This document shows, in pieces, positions 23,803 through 37,144 of a stretch of 64,000 nt of DNA. The position numbers were made by a program, and so were the translations under genes. Numbering within the stretch: the stretch's first letter is position 1; the number at the start of each line of letters is the position of its first letter. The stretch is from Brassica napus (taxonomy: Eukaryota; Streptophyta; Magnoliopsida; Brassicales; Brassicaceae), in assembly GCF_020379485.1 (NCBI RefSeq), contig NC_063448.1, forward strand, positions 20,545,726-20,609,725, given 5' to 3'. Under the pieces are notes generated by a model. That model made no database searches and was not told the origin of the DNA. It saw only the letters and a list, made by a program, of their open reading frames with translations.

Positions 23803-24709
23803 ATGTCTAAGCTTACAACTTTTTCCCTCTCACCAAACTAAGACCTTTTCAAAGACAACTGGCGCGTTCGAGTGAAGTGTTTGAACTCATGGAAGAAAAA
23901 GACACCTTTTGGAGGGGATTCCTTCGAGATGATTTTCGCTGATGAATGGGTAACGTTTTCTTTATAGCTTTGTTCCATGCTTTATACTGCTTTGCTTTAC
24001 TTCATTCTAATATGAACGTTTTTTTTATTAGGGTAACAAGATCCAGGCTACTTGCAAATGAACTCTCATGTACCGAGCTCAACGTGATTTGTTGAAAGAG
24101 GAATGGAGAGTTATCGAAAAATGTCACCAAAATCCAGCTGGTGGTAAATATCGAGCTACAAATCATCCTTACAAGATGACAATAGCAGAGGATGCCTTCC
24201 TATCCGGTTCAAATTTTAGTGATGATAGAATGTTCCTAAATCTTGCCAGTTATGAAGAAATTGGAAATGGAACTCTAAAGGCACCTTTCCTCATAGGTAA
24301 TCTCTAATTTGATTGCATTTATATATTTTGTGTTGTTTTTAATTTATTTACAATATAAGAAAACATAAACTATGTTTTTTGTATTTTCTGGCAGATGTAA
24401 TAGGGAGAGTCCATGAACTTGGTGATGTTCAAACCGTCCAGGTGTCAGGAGAAGACAGAAAAAGAGTTCAATTTTTCTTGGTTGACACCGAGTTTGTTAT
24501 TCGAAACCTCTGTTTTTACATTGTATTCTATAGTTATATTCTCCATTTTTGTCTACTAATTACATATAATTTATTAATGATCAGAGGACACAATATTGCA
24601 TGTTGTCTTTGGGGAACTTATGTTGAGCAACTAGAACCTTTTACTGAGAACACCAAAGATCAAACAATTGTTTGTTTGATCAGGTTTGCTAAAATCAGCT
24701 TCTTTAGAG
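23803..24709 (+). pseudogene. RPA 70-kDa subunit-like (OB-fold) pseudogene
   Basis: Four exons with GT-AG borders can be traced: 23803-23949, 24032-24296, 24395-24491 and 24585-24709. Readable family motifs are DNWRVRVKCLNSWKKKTPFG, then YRATNHPYKMTI, SYEEIGNGTL, DVIGRVHELGDVQTVQV, DRKRVQFFLVDTEG and HNIACCLWGTYVEQ. This is the first two OB folds of an RPA1-like protein. Two in-frame stops disrupt it: TAA at 23839, 13 codons in, and TGA at 24059. The downstream DNA-binding domains are missing. It is distinct from the fragment in the 20514-23020 Helitron and may belong to the outer Helitron that starts at 20230, but its 3' end was not found. Confidence 0.75.
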
Positions 24710-26600
24710 GTATGAATTTGATCACCATATAAACTGAAAAATAATATGATCACCATATAAACTGAAAAATATGTTTTGTATATATTATAATATAGAACTC
24801 ATATTATGTTCAAACATGTGAAATTATGTAACACTTGAATGATAAATAAATAAAAAACATTCAGAAAAATATATCAGTTATTAGTTAATCCAACCAAACT
24901 TGGCTAAAAACTGATACCACTTTAGTTTATTTTTCATACTTTTCTCAAAACACTGTATAAGAAAATATAAAACAATTAAGAAAACAAATTTTACAAAACT
25001 AAAAAATAATCTCGACACAATTCATTTTAACAAAATTAATCTGATTTTATCTATTTAAAATTCAAACTAGCTCTAATTTAACTCTGAAGACTAGCTGCAA
25101 CTTGATGTACACCAAAAATAAATAAGGGAACCATATTATTATTTTTAATAATTTTTTTTATTTTTCGTATACATAAAATTATAAAATGAGATAAATTTTA
25201 TAAGCAATACAGAAAATTTAATTAATTATTACCATTTAGTTAATTCATAAGTATTTATATCTTTGCATTAGTATGGGATGCAGTACTTGTATGAAATCTT
25301 GAACTCGTCATTTTTTGTGTGTGTACTTTGTATTTAAGGTTTTTAATTTTAAAATCCTTTCCAGAACAATCAGAAAATAAGCATTTTGCTCATGCCAAAA
25401 ATGTTTTTTTTCGTTTCCATATTCTTTGCTTATGTCATCTAAAATGTATATACGGAAAATGTGGAAGCTAGTCCTGAAAATGTAAAATCTACACGTAATA
25501 AAAAAGTGGAAGCTAGTTTACCCCGTTTAATATAATCTTTAGATGACAAAAAAAAAGTGGAAGCTAGTAAGTATTGTTTTTTTCCTCAAAAGTGAAATTC
25601 AATAAAATCTCACGCAAACTGAAGTCAAAGTCTAGATACTCCAAAAACATAGCATAAACAAAACTCGAAAAACAGCATACGAAATTTACTTAAAACAGAG
25701 CACATGTTTAGTCTAAATCATACAATAACAGAATCAAGTTTTTTTTCTTTGATATACATATCAACTGATCCGGCCAGCTCCGAAAAAAATGCACTTAGTG
25801 CTAAAGAGTAGAATGATTACTATACTGTCGGATCCAAGTTTGGAATGCTTTCCGACTAATGCCAAATGATGAACCGATCATCTGTTTTTTTTAATACAAG
25901 ATTGTGTTGTTAAACTTTTTAGACAAATAATTCTAAACAATGATAACTAACAAAAAAAATGTAGAAAAGAGATACACAAGTATGGATCCAAAATAAACTA
26001 ACACATCTGTTTTGCGTATGGAGAACTAAAATTTTTTCATATAAAAGCTCCTTAATTGCTTCTGAAATAGTTGAATTTTAAGGGAGATAATCTTCGTATT
26101 AATCCATAAGCACCACAGTTCAGACTGAATTGAGAACGGTTGTCACTCTCATTTTAATACTCCAGTATGAGTCACCGAGATAAGACAACTCTTTATATTG
26201 CTCTATTGATAATAACAGAGTCAAAGAGATTATTGTTCCATAGAATGTCATGCTGCCTTTCAAAGTAACCATTAACAATTGAAGCCGGTAAGACCCATCA
26301 CTATCAAATGAAGAACCATCAACAATTGAAGCCGGTAAGACCCATCGCGGCCATCCGCAGTAGATTTTTCAATTAACTTTTCTAAACGTTCAATTGAACC
26401 AAAATTTTTGTCTTACCAAATCCATTGGAAGAAACATACAAATGAAAAATAAAAAACTTTACAAGATTTAAAATAAATTGACAATAAAAAAATCAAGTGA
26501 CATGAAGTAAAGAAAATCAAAGAAAAAAAAGCAAAACGAATCAAATAAGCCGATGTTGGAGCTATAGAAGCCTCCAGCCAACGGCTTGAAACTATAAAAT
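24710..26600. other. AT-rich stretch without recognisable genes
   Basis: Nothing coding was recognised. Small repeats include two copies of GATCACCATATAAACTGAAA (about 24719-24766) and two copies of CAATTGAAGCCGGTAAGACC (26276-26345 region). Confidence 0.5.
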
Positions 26601-26638
26601 CAATCTATCTATCTCTCTCTCTCTCTCTCTCTCTCTAT
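26601..26638. repeat. (CTAT)n/(CT)n microsatellite
   Basis: CTATCTATCT followed by a CT run, immediately before the first 270-bp tandem unit. Shorter CT-rich spacers recur before the later units. Confidence 0.9.
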
Positions 26639-29600
26639 CCTGACGGCTAGGGTTTTGGGACCGATCATCTGTTACGATCCACCATGTTAACTACCTGGAC
26701 CAAAGCCCAAGTCCACATTAGCTAAATAATGATAATTTAGTTTCCAGAAGAAATCAATTCAGGATCAACGTGGATACACGCTGAGCCTCAAGAGATTACT
26801 ACTAGAATACCACCACTTGGTTAACTGAACTGAGTTTGGTTAACTGAATTGAGTTAGAGTGAATGCAACCATGGTGACTGACCTTTCCTTCTCCCTGTCT
26901 CTTTCTCTCCTGACGGCTAGGGTTTTGGGACCGATCATCTGTTACGATCCACCATGTTAACTACCTGAACCAAAGCTCAAGTCCACATTAGCTAAATAAT
27001 GATAATTTTTAGTTTGCAGAAGAAATCAATTCAGGATCAACGTAGATACACGCTGAGCCCCAAGAGATTACTACTAGAATACCACCACTTGGTTAACTGA
27101 ACTGAGTTTGGTTAACTGAATTGAGTTAGGGTGAATGCAACCATGGTGACTGACCTTTCCTTCTCAAAGAATTCATTCATCCAGCAGGGCATTCTTATGC
27201 CACATACGAATTTGTAAGATTATATCCTAAACTACACTTTGGGTTCCTGAAAAGAAATATCTTACCCAACTTGGGCTTCTATGAGAGTAATCACACCAGC
27301 AGTATGTCCCATGAAAACTTGCTAGTCTAAGTGCTTGTGCAACGCTTTGATAATTTCCAAAAATATTATTGAGTTTCAAGCTTCTCATACTCTCCAAGAA
27401 GCATTCCCAACTTTTGATTTTCCAATCGAAACAAGACATTATCTGAGAAAAGGATAGATGGCTATAGCAGAGTACCAAACTTCTATTGCGAACAACCCAT
27501 GATGCACATTATATATCTTTGTACAATCGTGGGCAATCCTCAACACATGATCCATAATTACTAAGATTGAGATGCAACAACCATTAACCGGGGCATACAC
27601 ATTCCAAATAGCCCATACTTCTCAACATAGGACTTTCAGATAAGATCCTTGTAAAATCATGAAATTTTGTGCAATCGTGTGATAATTGAATTTTGATCCG
27701 TAGATTATCTGCAAAAAAAATTTTGATAAAAAGTCCATGTGTCCAAACAGTACCGACCCAAATGTTTTAGAATAATAATGTCCAACTCTTGTACGAAAAT
27801 CATTTCTGAGAACATGACATGAAGAAACTGGTAACGAACTCGTGCCCACTTTACAAAGACACCTACTAAACTCCCAGCCTGGACCAAATCCTTGCTCATA
27901 TATATATGACTCGGTTGTAATATACACGGAACCATGAGTTGTAAGGCTTGTAGCCAAAATGCCAGAGAACAAAATTATCAATATGACATAAGTATACGAG
28001 CAATATGTCTTATATGAATAAAATATCTAAAATATTTGTCCGCTTTGTCGGTCTAAGTATACTAATTGTATCCATTGACGACGTTTCTGCGAGTTTATTT
28101 CGTATTCATGAATCTCCCAGTTGACATTAGCCAAAGGACATTTTCCGTTAGGACAATCCAAGTAATCCACATGTACATTCATCTCATATCTATAGTGATA
28201 ACAACATATTTATAATATTATACATATATAGACATGCATCCAAAAGAACCGTAATAACATAACTCATACGTGAATAACCAAAGTTATAGCAACACAAAAC
28301 ACCAACATTCCTCCCTCTGCTTGTATACCCAATGAAAGCCATACCAACGAAGAAATGTGAAACACAAAAATCTAAAACTTGAAAACTATTGAGTTCTTCG
28401 GCCCCGTGAGAAACTAAAATTAACCCAAATATACCCTCCTAATCCCAGTGAAAAGAAACACCAACCCATGTGGTGGACCTCAGAATTACATAGGTGAAAA
28501 GAAAAGATGATGGAAGTCCGGATCATATTATGTACATACAAGTATAATTTACCTTGGTGAACTTAGCAGTCAACCATAGTAAACCTTGAACCAATCTTGA
28601 GCCCCAAGAGATTACTACTAGAATACCACCACTTGGTTAACTGAACTGAGTTTGGTTAACTGAATTGAGTTAGGGTGAATGCAACCATGGTGACTGACCT
28701 TTCCTTCCCTCTCTCTCTTTCTCTCCTGACGGCTAGGGTTTTGGGACCGATCATCTGTTACGATCCACAATGTTAACTACCTGGACCAAAGCCCAAGTCC
28801 ACATTAGCTAAATAATGATAATTTTTAGTTTGCAGAAGAAATCAATTCAGGATCAACGTGGATACACGCTGAACCCCAAGAGATTACTACTAGAATACCA
28901 CCACTTGGTTAACTGAACTGAGTTTGGTTAACTGAATTGAGTTAGGGTGAATGCAACCATGGTGACTGACCTTTCCTTCTCAAAGAATTCATTCATCCAG
29001 CAGGGCATTCTTATGCCACATACGAATTTGTAAGATTATATCCTAAACTACACTTTGGGTTCCTGAAAAGAAATATCTTACCCAACTTGGGCTTCTATGA
29101 GAGTAATCACACCCGCAGTATGTCCCATGAAAACTTGCTAGTCTAAGTGCTTGTGCAACGCTTTGATAATTTCCAAAAATATTATTGAGTTTCAAGCTTC
29201 TCATACTCTCCAAGAAGCATTCCCAACTTTTGATTTTCCAATCGAAACAAGACATTATCTGAGAAAAGGATAGATGGCTATAGAAGAGTACCAAACTTCT
29301 ATTGCGATTTTCGAACAACATATGATGCACACTATATATCTTTGTACAATCGTGTGCAATCCTCAACACATGATCCATAATTACTAAGATTGAGATGCAA
29401 CAACCATTAACCGGGACAGACACATTCCAAATAGCCCATACTTCTCAGCATAGGACTTTCAGATAAGATCCTTGTAAAATCATGAAATTTTGTGCAATCG
29501 TGTGATAATTAAATTTTGATCCGTAGATTATCTGCAAAAAAAAATTGATAAAAGTCCATGTGTCCAAACAGTACCGACCCAAATGTTTTAGAATAATAAT

Positions 29601-30380
29601 CTCCAACTCTTGTACGAAAATCATTTCTGAGAACATGACATGAAGAAACTGGTAACGAACTTGTGCCCACTTTACAAAGACACCTACTAAACTCTCGGCC
29701 TGGACCAAATCTGTGCTCATATATATATGACTCGGTTGTAATATACACGGAACCATGAGTTGTAAGGCTTGTAGCCAAAATGCTAGAGAACAAAATTATC
29801 AATATGAAATAAGTATACGAGCAGTATGTTTTATATGAATAAAATATCTAAAATATTTGTCCGCTTTGTCGGTCTAAGTATACTAATTGTATCCATTGAC
29901 GACGTTTCTGCGAGTTTATTTCGTATTCATGAATCTCCCAGTTGACATTAGCCAAAGGACATTTTCCGTTAGGAAAATCCAAGTAATCCACATGTACATT
30001 CGTCCCATATCTATCGTGATAACAACATATTTATAATATTATACATATATAGACATGCATCCAAAAGAACCATAATAACATAACTCATACGTGAATAACC
30101 AAAATTATAGCAACACAAAACACCACCATTCCTCCCTCTGCTTGTATACCCAAAAAAAGCCATACTAACGAAGAAATGTGAAACACAAAAATGTAAAACA
30201 CAAAAATCTAAAACTTGAAAACTATTGAGTTCTCCTGCCCCATGAGAAACTCAAATTAACCCAAATATACCCTCCTAATCCCAGTGAAAAGAAACACCAA
30301 CCCCCATGTGGTGGACCTCAGAATTACATAGATGAAAAGAAAAGATGATGGAAGTCAGGACCATATTATGTTCATACAAG
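26639..30380. repeat. Compound tandem duplication of two unidentified units (U1 and U2)
   Basis: U1 (about 270 bp, starting CCTGACGGCTAGGGTTTTGG) occurs at 26639-26908, 26909-27170 and 28725-28977, with a 3' partial copy at 28599-28710. U2 (about 1.4 kb) occurs at 27171-28542 and 28978-30380. The order is U1-U1-U2-partial U1-U1-U2. U2 copies differ by scattered bases and small indels. Minus-strand frames of about 80-125 codons are shared between copies but broken by stops. One readable stretch is MNVHVDYLDCPNGKCPLANV (minus, about 28180-28120). I do not recognise the protein family. The second U2 copy ends exactly at the left edge of duplicated block B. Confidence 0.8.
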
Positions 30381-30386
30381 CACAAC

Positions 30387-30420
30387 TTTTGATTACTTCC
30401 CTCTTTTGATTACTTCCCTC
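30387..30420. repeat. 17-bp perfect tandem repeat at the block B left junction
   Basis: TTTTGATTACTTCCCTC occurs twice in tandem here and only once in block A (starting at 12680). It lies within 10 bp of the breakpoint. Confidence 0.95.
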
Positions 30421-30647
30421 TTTTGGCCGATTGGTGTACTATATGGAACTGTCCATGAGGGGTCTGGTGGTTTTGGCTCAACATTATCAGTCTCAGGTGC
30501 ATCTCCAGAACTATATTTTCTCTTTTGTGGTCGTTGGCCTTGTGCCTGATTTCTGACCGGATTGTTTCTTTCTTCCAACCGATCCAATTGGGCCTTTATC
30601 TTTTGAATAGTTGCCATCAGATCTTGGTTGTGTGCTGCCTCTCCCAT
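30393..30647 (-). pseudogene. Truncated gag copy in block B
   Basis: Matches the N-terminal 80 or so codons of the 12923-12303 gag (starts MGEAAHNQDL, through PSWTVPYSTPIGQKREVIK) and then runs into the duplication junction and a stop. The C-terminal gag core is absent. Confidence 0.9.
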
Positions 30648-31391
30648 TTCTTCCTGAAAACACTCTCAAAGATCAAGTGAAAATAAGGGAATTGATGGTC
30701 GAGCAAGAACAATGAAATAATGCAAACTATTTTACTAAACCGAGAAATATGAAAATATGGACCGACAAATGATATAAACTAAGATACAATATTTTTCTTT
30801 GGTTTACTGAATGCAATTTCGACTATATGATATGATAATAAACACAAATGTAATGAACTATGGAATGAAATATGGAAAGAAAAACTAACAATGATTTTTT
30901 TGGATTTTCTTATAATGAAACAATCAAACCACAATATGCAAATGATATAATCTAAGCTTTAAAATATTTTTTTTTCTCGTTTTTTGAATGCAGGCACGAA
31001 ATAGAAAGCTAAAATATGGTATGAGAAATATTATGGGAATGATTCTTTTTGGCTTTTAATTTTTACTTGATATGCAATGCAAACAAAAATGAAACAACTT
31101 AAACGCAGATTTTTATGGCTTTTCTTTTTATGGAAACTAATGAATTCAAACAACTAGGACTATTTTTTTTTTTTGAATTTTCGTGGATCAAACTATCTAA
31201 CTCCTTCTTCTTTATTTTTCTTTTCTGGTTATAAAAGTGATGAACAGCAAGAACATAAATGAAATGCAGAAACAAAACTTGAAACAAAAGATAGTTTTTA
31301 TGGGGTTTTCGATTTATAAAATGCAAGCAAATGAAATATGATGCAAGTATAGATATCACCTGATTCATGAACTTAAGCTCTGAAACCAAAA

Positions 31392-33002
31392 TGTTGTAGG
31401 CATATGGGGGGGGGGGGGTAACCCACGAATTGATAGATGATGGATCCAAGGCTACAACCTGAAAACAAAGAGAAGAGGTTCTTATGAGTTTTTATGATTT
31501 TAGATGTGAATAAAAATAAATATGAATATGAATCAGAATAATGGGCGAAATGAATGCTATTCTATTGGTATGAAAACAAAGTAAATGATGATAGATGGAG
31601 ATGAGATCTTTGTTGCTAGATGTGTATTACTCTCAACAAGGATCGATGGATGGAAGATGAATGAAGATGGAACCGGTATTGCTGGATGTGTATCACTCTC
31701 AAGATCGGTTAGTGGTAGAAATGGATTGATGGACACCACAAAGATCTATGGAAGAGATCCTTGATAAATCAGATTGCTCCAGAGTCGCTTCTCACCCACT
31801 CAAAAGACTTAGAACAATAGTTTTGACCAATCTTATAAAATACGCTATACGCTGGTCGGGCGGTGAACTACCGTATAACACTTAATTGTATATACGGATG
31901 TTTATGCGGGGTATATACGGAAAATATTCTAGAAAGAAAAAATAGAATATTTGGTGATTATAGTGATAAATCTTAAATATATCACATAAATTTGTATAGT
32001 TCTAAATATTTTCTAATTTAAATAAAGAGTAAAATTTCAAATATATACTAAGATCTTTTTTTTTGTAGAAACTGGATGTAAAATAAAGAATTTCATTATA
32101 AAAAAAACATTCAGGACAATAAAATACAACATCTAAACTTTTATATTCTGCAATGGTAAAAAGATGGGTGAAAAAAGGAGAGACTACACGTTCCTACAAA
32201 ATATGGAATCACAAACCTAAAGTAAAGTAATTGTCTTAATTGGTCTTTTTAATTCAAGCTAAAGCTTCCAAAACATGTCAGCGTCTAAATTAACCGAACT
32301 ATAAAATTCTGTACACCAAAGTTGCGTATAACGTATAGTCAGCGCATGTACGGGAATATCGGTTCGGTTTGGGTTTGGTTTGGATTTATTTTGGTTCGGT
32401 TTAGTTCGGTTTGGTTTAGATTTAGTTCGGTTCACTTTATTATGGTTTGGTTTTCGGTGTAGTTCTTTTTGGTTATTAATATGTTGGTAACAAAGACTTG
32501 CAAGCCTTCCAAAACCGTTTAACTAATAGACTATTTTCATCTGCTTTCGTCTTTATTGATTCTAGAAGAACTTATGTTAGATAACCTTACGTTTAGACAA
32601 CGGAAATTGGGGAATATATGATGAATAAGAGAGACGGCGACAACTTTAGATGCTTATAGTTTTTAGGTTTTGCTTTTAATACGATTTTTAGGTATTACGT
32701 ATTAGGATTAGAATTAGAGTATATATAATAGTAACTAGGATTTTTCCTGCGCCATGCGCAGAAATAGTAATTTTTAACATATTTTTTATTTCAAAAGAAA
32801 ATTTTGATTTATATTTCAACATTATTAATTTATATTTTAACTTAAATTGTTATAAAAAATCATAAACGTATTTTTGTAATCTTATTTCTTGTGATTTGGT
32901 ATAACTATTTAAATTTTATTTTATTTAAATTTTAATAAAGATAAAATTAGATTTTATAAAAATAGTTTTAATTGTATTATTGTGTTTAATGATTATTTAT
33001 TT

Positions 33003-33049
<47 letters not shown>

Positions 33050-33065
33050 TCCCATCTAATTTTAA

Positions 33066-33110
<45 letters not shown>

Positions 33111-34841
33111 CATATAAATATAAATTCTAATAAATTTGAGACTTTGTTTGTTTTAGTTAAACTGAAAAATATTTTTGTTAATTTAAACGATGAAGATGAA
33201 CAGATAAATTTAAATAATGTTTAAATATTTAACTATCAATTTTTTTTGGATTAGTGTAACTTTATTTAGTTTATTTTTATTAATGTGAGATACATATATA
33301 TTATTATTTTAATTGTGATATATCAATTATTAATATATTTAATAGTTTACCGTAAATAATTATTTATATGGAAAATTGACATTAATGATGATATATGAGT
33401 TATTTTTATTACCATATTTAAAATCTTTGCAAAAAAATTTAAATTTTTATAAGAAAATTTTACATCTCACAATTAATATGATGCCATGTCACTATTTTCT
33501 AAAACCATGTCATCTATTTTAAGTGTCATGTCATCTTTTTTTCAGCGAGAATGATTGTAGTGACGACATGTGTATAAATCACTTCGCAAATATAGTCTAG
33601 GGGATGTTTGCTTCATAATTGTGAACTTATAAAAATATAGAAGGTAAGGCAAAAAAAAAACAAAACTGTAACTAAATAAATTCACAATGTTAGTATACAT
33701 ATATATCTATTGTTTATTAATAGATAAACATATTGGATTATCGGTTTGGTTCGGTTTAAAACCAAACCAAACCAAATCATTCGGGTTGAGTAAACATGAA
33801 CCAATTGGGTTATGTAAAAATCATGGTTTGGTTTGGTTCGGTTTAACTTCGGTTTGATCGGTTCGGTTCGGTTCGGTTTGGTGTTTTTGCCCACCCATAG
33901 TACTGATTTACAACACAAACTAATTGAGCTTATATAGGCTCAACCTTAGGACTCTCTAACAGTCTAAAAATGATAAAAGGAAACTAATAAAGTCGAAATA
34001 ATAAACTTAGAAGCAAAGGAATTGATGGCTCCATGAAAACTAGCTGTTGGAGGCTTAATGATGAGAATATTGGCCAAATGAATGTAAATGGTGTTCTCCT
34101 TGTATCTGGACGGTTTGAGGGGGTAAGTGAGCTTCCTGTGAATCTTCTTTATGGTCTGTAAGATGCTGATGTCGTGCATAGACTGAAAGAAAAAGAGCTG
34201 TTGGAGTTTTAATGCTTGAGAGTCCAAATAAGACAAGTTGAAGTAAATAAAGATCCGCCTGACCCTCTGGGTGTTGGTACATCTAAGAACGTCTTGGATG
34301 TCTTCTGGATGGATGATATGATCTCCTGGCTTCCAAAGAAATGTTTGGTTCGAGCCAAATTGAAGAGGTTGGCAACTTTCTATAATTGATGTCGGTTTGG
34401 CCGGTTTTGGGAAATTGATTGTATCTTTGTTATCCCTTGACCAATTCTTCTGATTTTAGGCTTTCTTGAAAGCTAAGACATTCATCTTGAATCCCATGAA
34501 TATTTCTGGAGAAGATCGGTTCATGGATTCGCTGAAATCCACTTCTAATAGCTGATACTCGGAGCTGGACGGCTGGAAAACTTCCAGTTTGTAAAACCCA
34601 TAACTTCTTCCTCTGTGAATAATTTCTTGTAATTCCAAGCCCCAGTGATGAAATTTTGAGTTGGCCTTATGTTAAAATTGGTTTCATGCCCCTTCTGTTA
34701 AAATTGGTTTCAGGCCAAAATCCCTTCTGGTTGTTGAGATATGCGCCTTGGACTGAACCTCTGTTGCTTGTATCTCCTAGGTGACCGGTTTGGAAATTTT
34801 GGTGAGATTCTGGTTGAGCCACGGATTTCAGGACTACAACA
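31392..34841 (-). repeat. Block B copy of the split 5' LTR
   Basis: Same TGTTGTAG/CTACAACA ends and the same internal 2-kb insertion (about 31829-33904) as block A, including the Helitron CTAG end at 32735-32738. G run 31406-31418. There is no 3' LTR partner, so this is a solo-like remnant carried by the duplication. Flank CAATA follows it as in block A. Confidence 0.9.
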
Positions 34842-35213
34842 CAATAGGAAGTATTATTAACAATGTAGATAGCGCCAATAACCAAACTAAGCTGACTAGC
34901 TACTCAGATTAATTTCTTAGCAATGTATATGTTTTCTTCTAAGATATATTGAAACCTTATATATATATATATATATTTTTGATTAATTTATAGATATTCC
35001 AGACTTTGAAATATCTCAGACTAATTCCCAACGAAAAAACAATTCACAGATAATTTCTTTTTTTTTGGATATTCAAATGGCTTTAAGATCAACAGGGCAA
35101 TTCATTCTCTAGCGAAAAGCACCGTACTGAATTCTTATACATAATACATGATACATCGTTTTGCTCATTCCCCTACTAGCTATGTAATCCGCAATTAAAA
35201 ATAAACACATCAC

Positions 35214-35853
35214 CAGGGGCGGAACTAGAAACTAGTTTAACATGTGGCATAATTTATATATATATGTGTGTGTGTATTTATTAAAATATCAAATATAATT
35301 TATTTCATTAAATTATATTTTTAAATACATTAATCACTAAAAGATTACATTTATAAATTTCAGAAAATAGATCATATTAATTTTTTTATAATTTTAATAT
35401 TCCATTTTAAATAATATTATAAAATTATAAATAGAGCATAATATTTTTATTACAAAAAAATTATTTATTCATTTTAGTTTATTTATTTATTGATTTTATT
35501 CTAAGTACTGAAAATATTTGTAAAATAACTTTTAGAGTAAAATCTAAATAAATTATATTTTTATTTTGTAAAAAGTTACATTAGAGAAAGGAAAGAAAGG
35601 AAACAATTGTGAAAGAAAGTAAAATAATTGTAGGTTGCAAAATGAAAGAAAAAGAGAAAGGTGATTAAAAGTGTAGAAACAAATTTTGAGAAAACGCTTG
35701 GTAGCTTCGAACTGAGCTAGAGAGGGTTTGGCACCACTTAATCGTTAGAACCATAAGAGATACACGATAATGTGTTTGTTCACGTCACTAGAGACTTATA
35801 TTATGTAGCATGTGGCACATGCCACACCCTCTCCACACCTGGGTCCGCCCATG
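35214..35853. mobile_element. hAT-type MITE, block B copy
   Basis: Same CAGGGGCGGA and TCCGCCCATG ends and the same CACATCAC flanks (35206-35213 and 35854-35861) as the block A copy. It was therefore carried with the block, not inserted independently. Confidence 0.88.
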
Positions 35854-37144
35854 CACATCACGTGAGTTGGTTTTGTAGAAAGTGCTACGATGGAAATCGA
35901 CTAAATCGCCGCTTTTGCAATTCCATGCTGTGATAATTAATACGGCAGTTCATACATGAGGTTTTAAAGGATGATAATTCATAATGGACCCAGTTTCTGT
36001 GTAAGAAAATTCCTTTATTGAATGGAATAATAGTGTTTTTCAATGAAACATGCATGTTTTTGTATTTACGTTATAAATGGTTATATACTAACATATCTCC
36101 TATATATTAATCGACAATCGTTAAAAAAATTGCAACCTTAAATTTGTATTAATTAAAAAGATATCATACTTACGTGTCACTTAATTATGATGTCAATTTA
36201 TCTTACATAACAGCTTAAGAATAAATTGAAAAAATATTGGTTCAAATCTAATTATTAGAGAACATTATATTAACCTAAACTATAAAAAAAACATGTATTT
36301 TTTCCTAAATAAAAGCTACGAAATTACCTAATATGATTAACATATGTATGGCAATCAATGACTATGAATAATAAAGATTTGATAACAATTTTTACATCCT
36401 TCTTCATTTTTGTTTAATTTTATATTATTAAAAAATTAAACAATCACATTAACCATACAATAAAAAATTAGATTTTTTCTTATATGTTATATTTTAAATT
36501 TTTTTAAATGACTTTAAATTACAAAATGAAACCTTATATGTTATATTTTAATTTTTTTACAACAAATTTAAATTACAAAAATGAGAAAATCTTATATGTT
36601 ATATTTTTCTTATATGGTAGATTTTTTCTTATATGTTATATTTTAAATTTTTTAAAATGACTTTAAATTACAAAAATGTAAGTTTTCCTTAAGCATACGA
36701 CTAAAAGCATTAAAATGGCATATATCAATTGTATGGTTGATATGAAACCTTTCAAAACCATATGAAAAATAAATGTCAAAATAATTCAACTGTGGAAACA
36801 ATATTGTTTACTTTTTTTAAGAATGTGTTCTGTGGAAAAAATTAAGGTTTTTGTGTCATAATTTGTTTAACGTTCAATCCGATCAACCCATGATATATTA
36901 ATTATAGTTTAGTTCAACAATTTTTAATAAAAATTGATCCGGTCTATTAGAAAGAAATTCTATAATAACAATAAAAAACATTGTATCTTTTCAAAATAAA
37001 AAATAAAAAACATTGTATATGTATAAATAAAATGATCAAATATATAAAAAAAATTGTCGATAATATATACAAATAAATTCATCATGCGCAAGGCTTATCC
37101 TAGTTTATAACTAAACCAATTCTTGTAGAGCGCTTTAAACACAA

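Noticed and set aside
26338..26352. GCGGCCATCCGC hairpin as a Helitron 3' end
   Set aside because: It is not followed by CTRR and a T at the expected distance.
27227..27981. Minus-strand frames in U2 as a functional gene
   Set aside because: Both U2 copies have stops and shifts between the coding-like stretches, and no family was recognised; described only as part of the repeat.
26639..30380. CRISPR-like or satellite array
   Set aside because: Repeat units are long, unequal and adjacent, without short regular spacers, and the DNA is clearly from a plant nucleus.
33682..33918. Frame with repeated NRTKPN/KPNRTEP residues
   Set aside because: It is a translation of CGGTTTGGTT-type low-complexity DNA in the LTR insertion.
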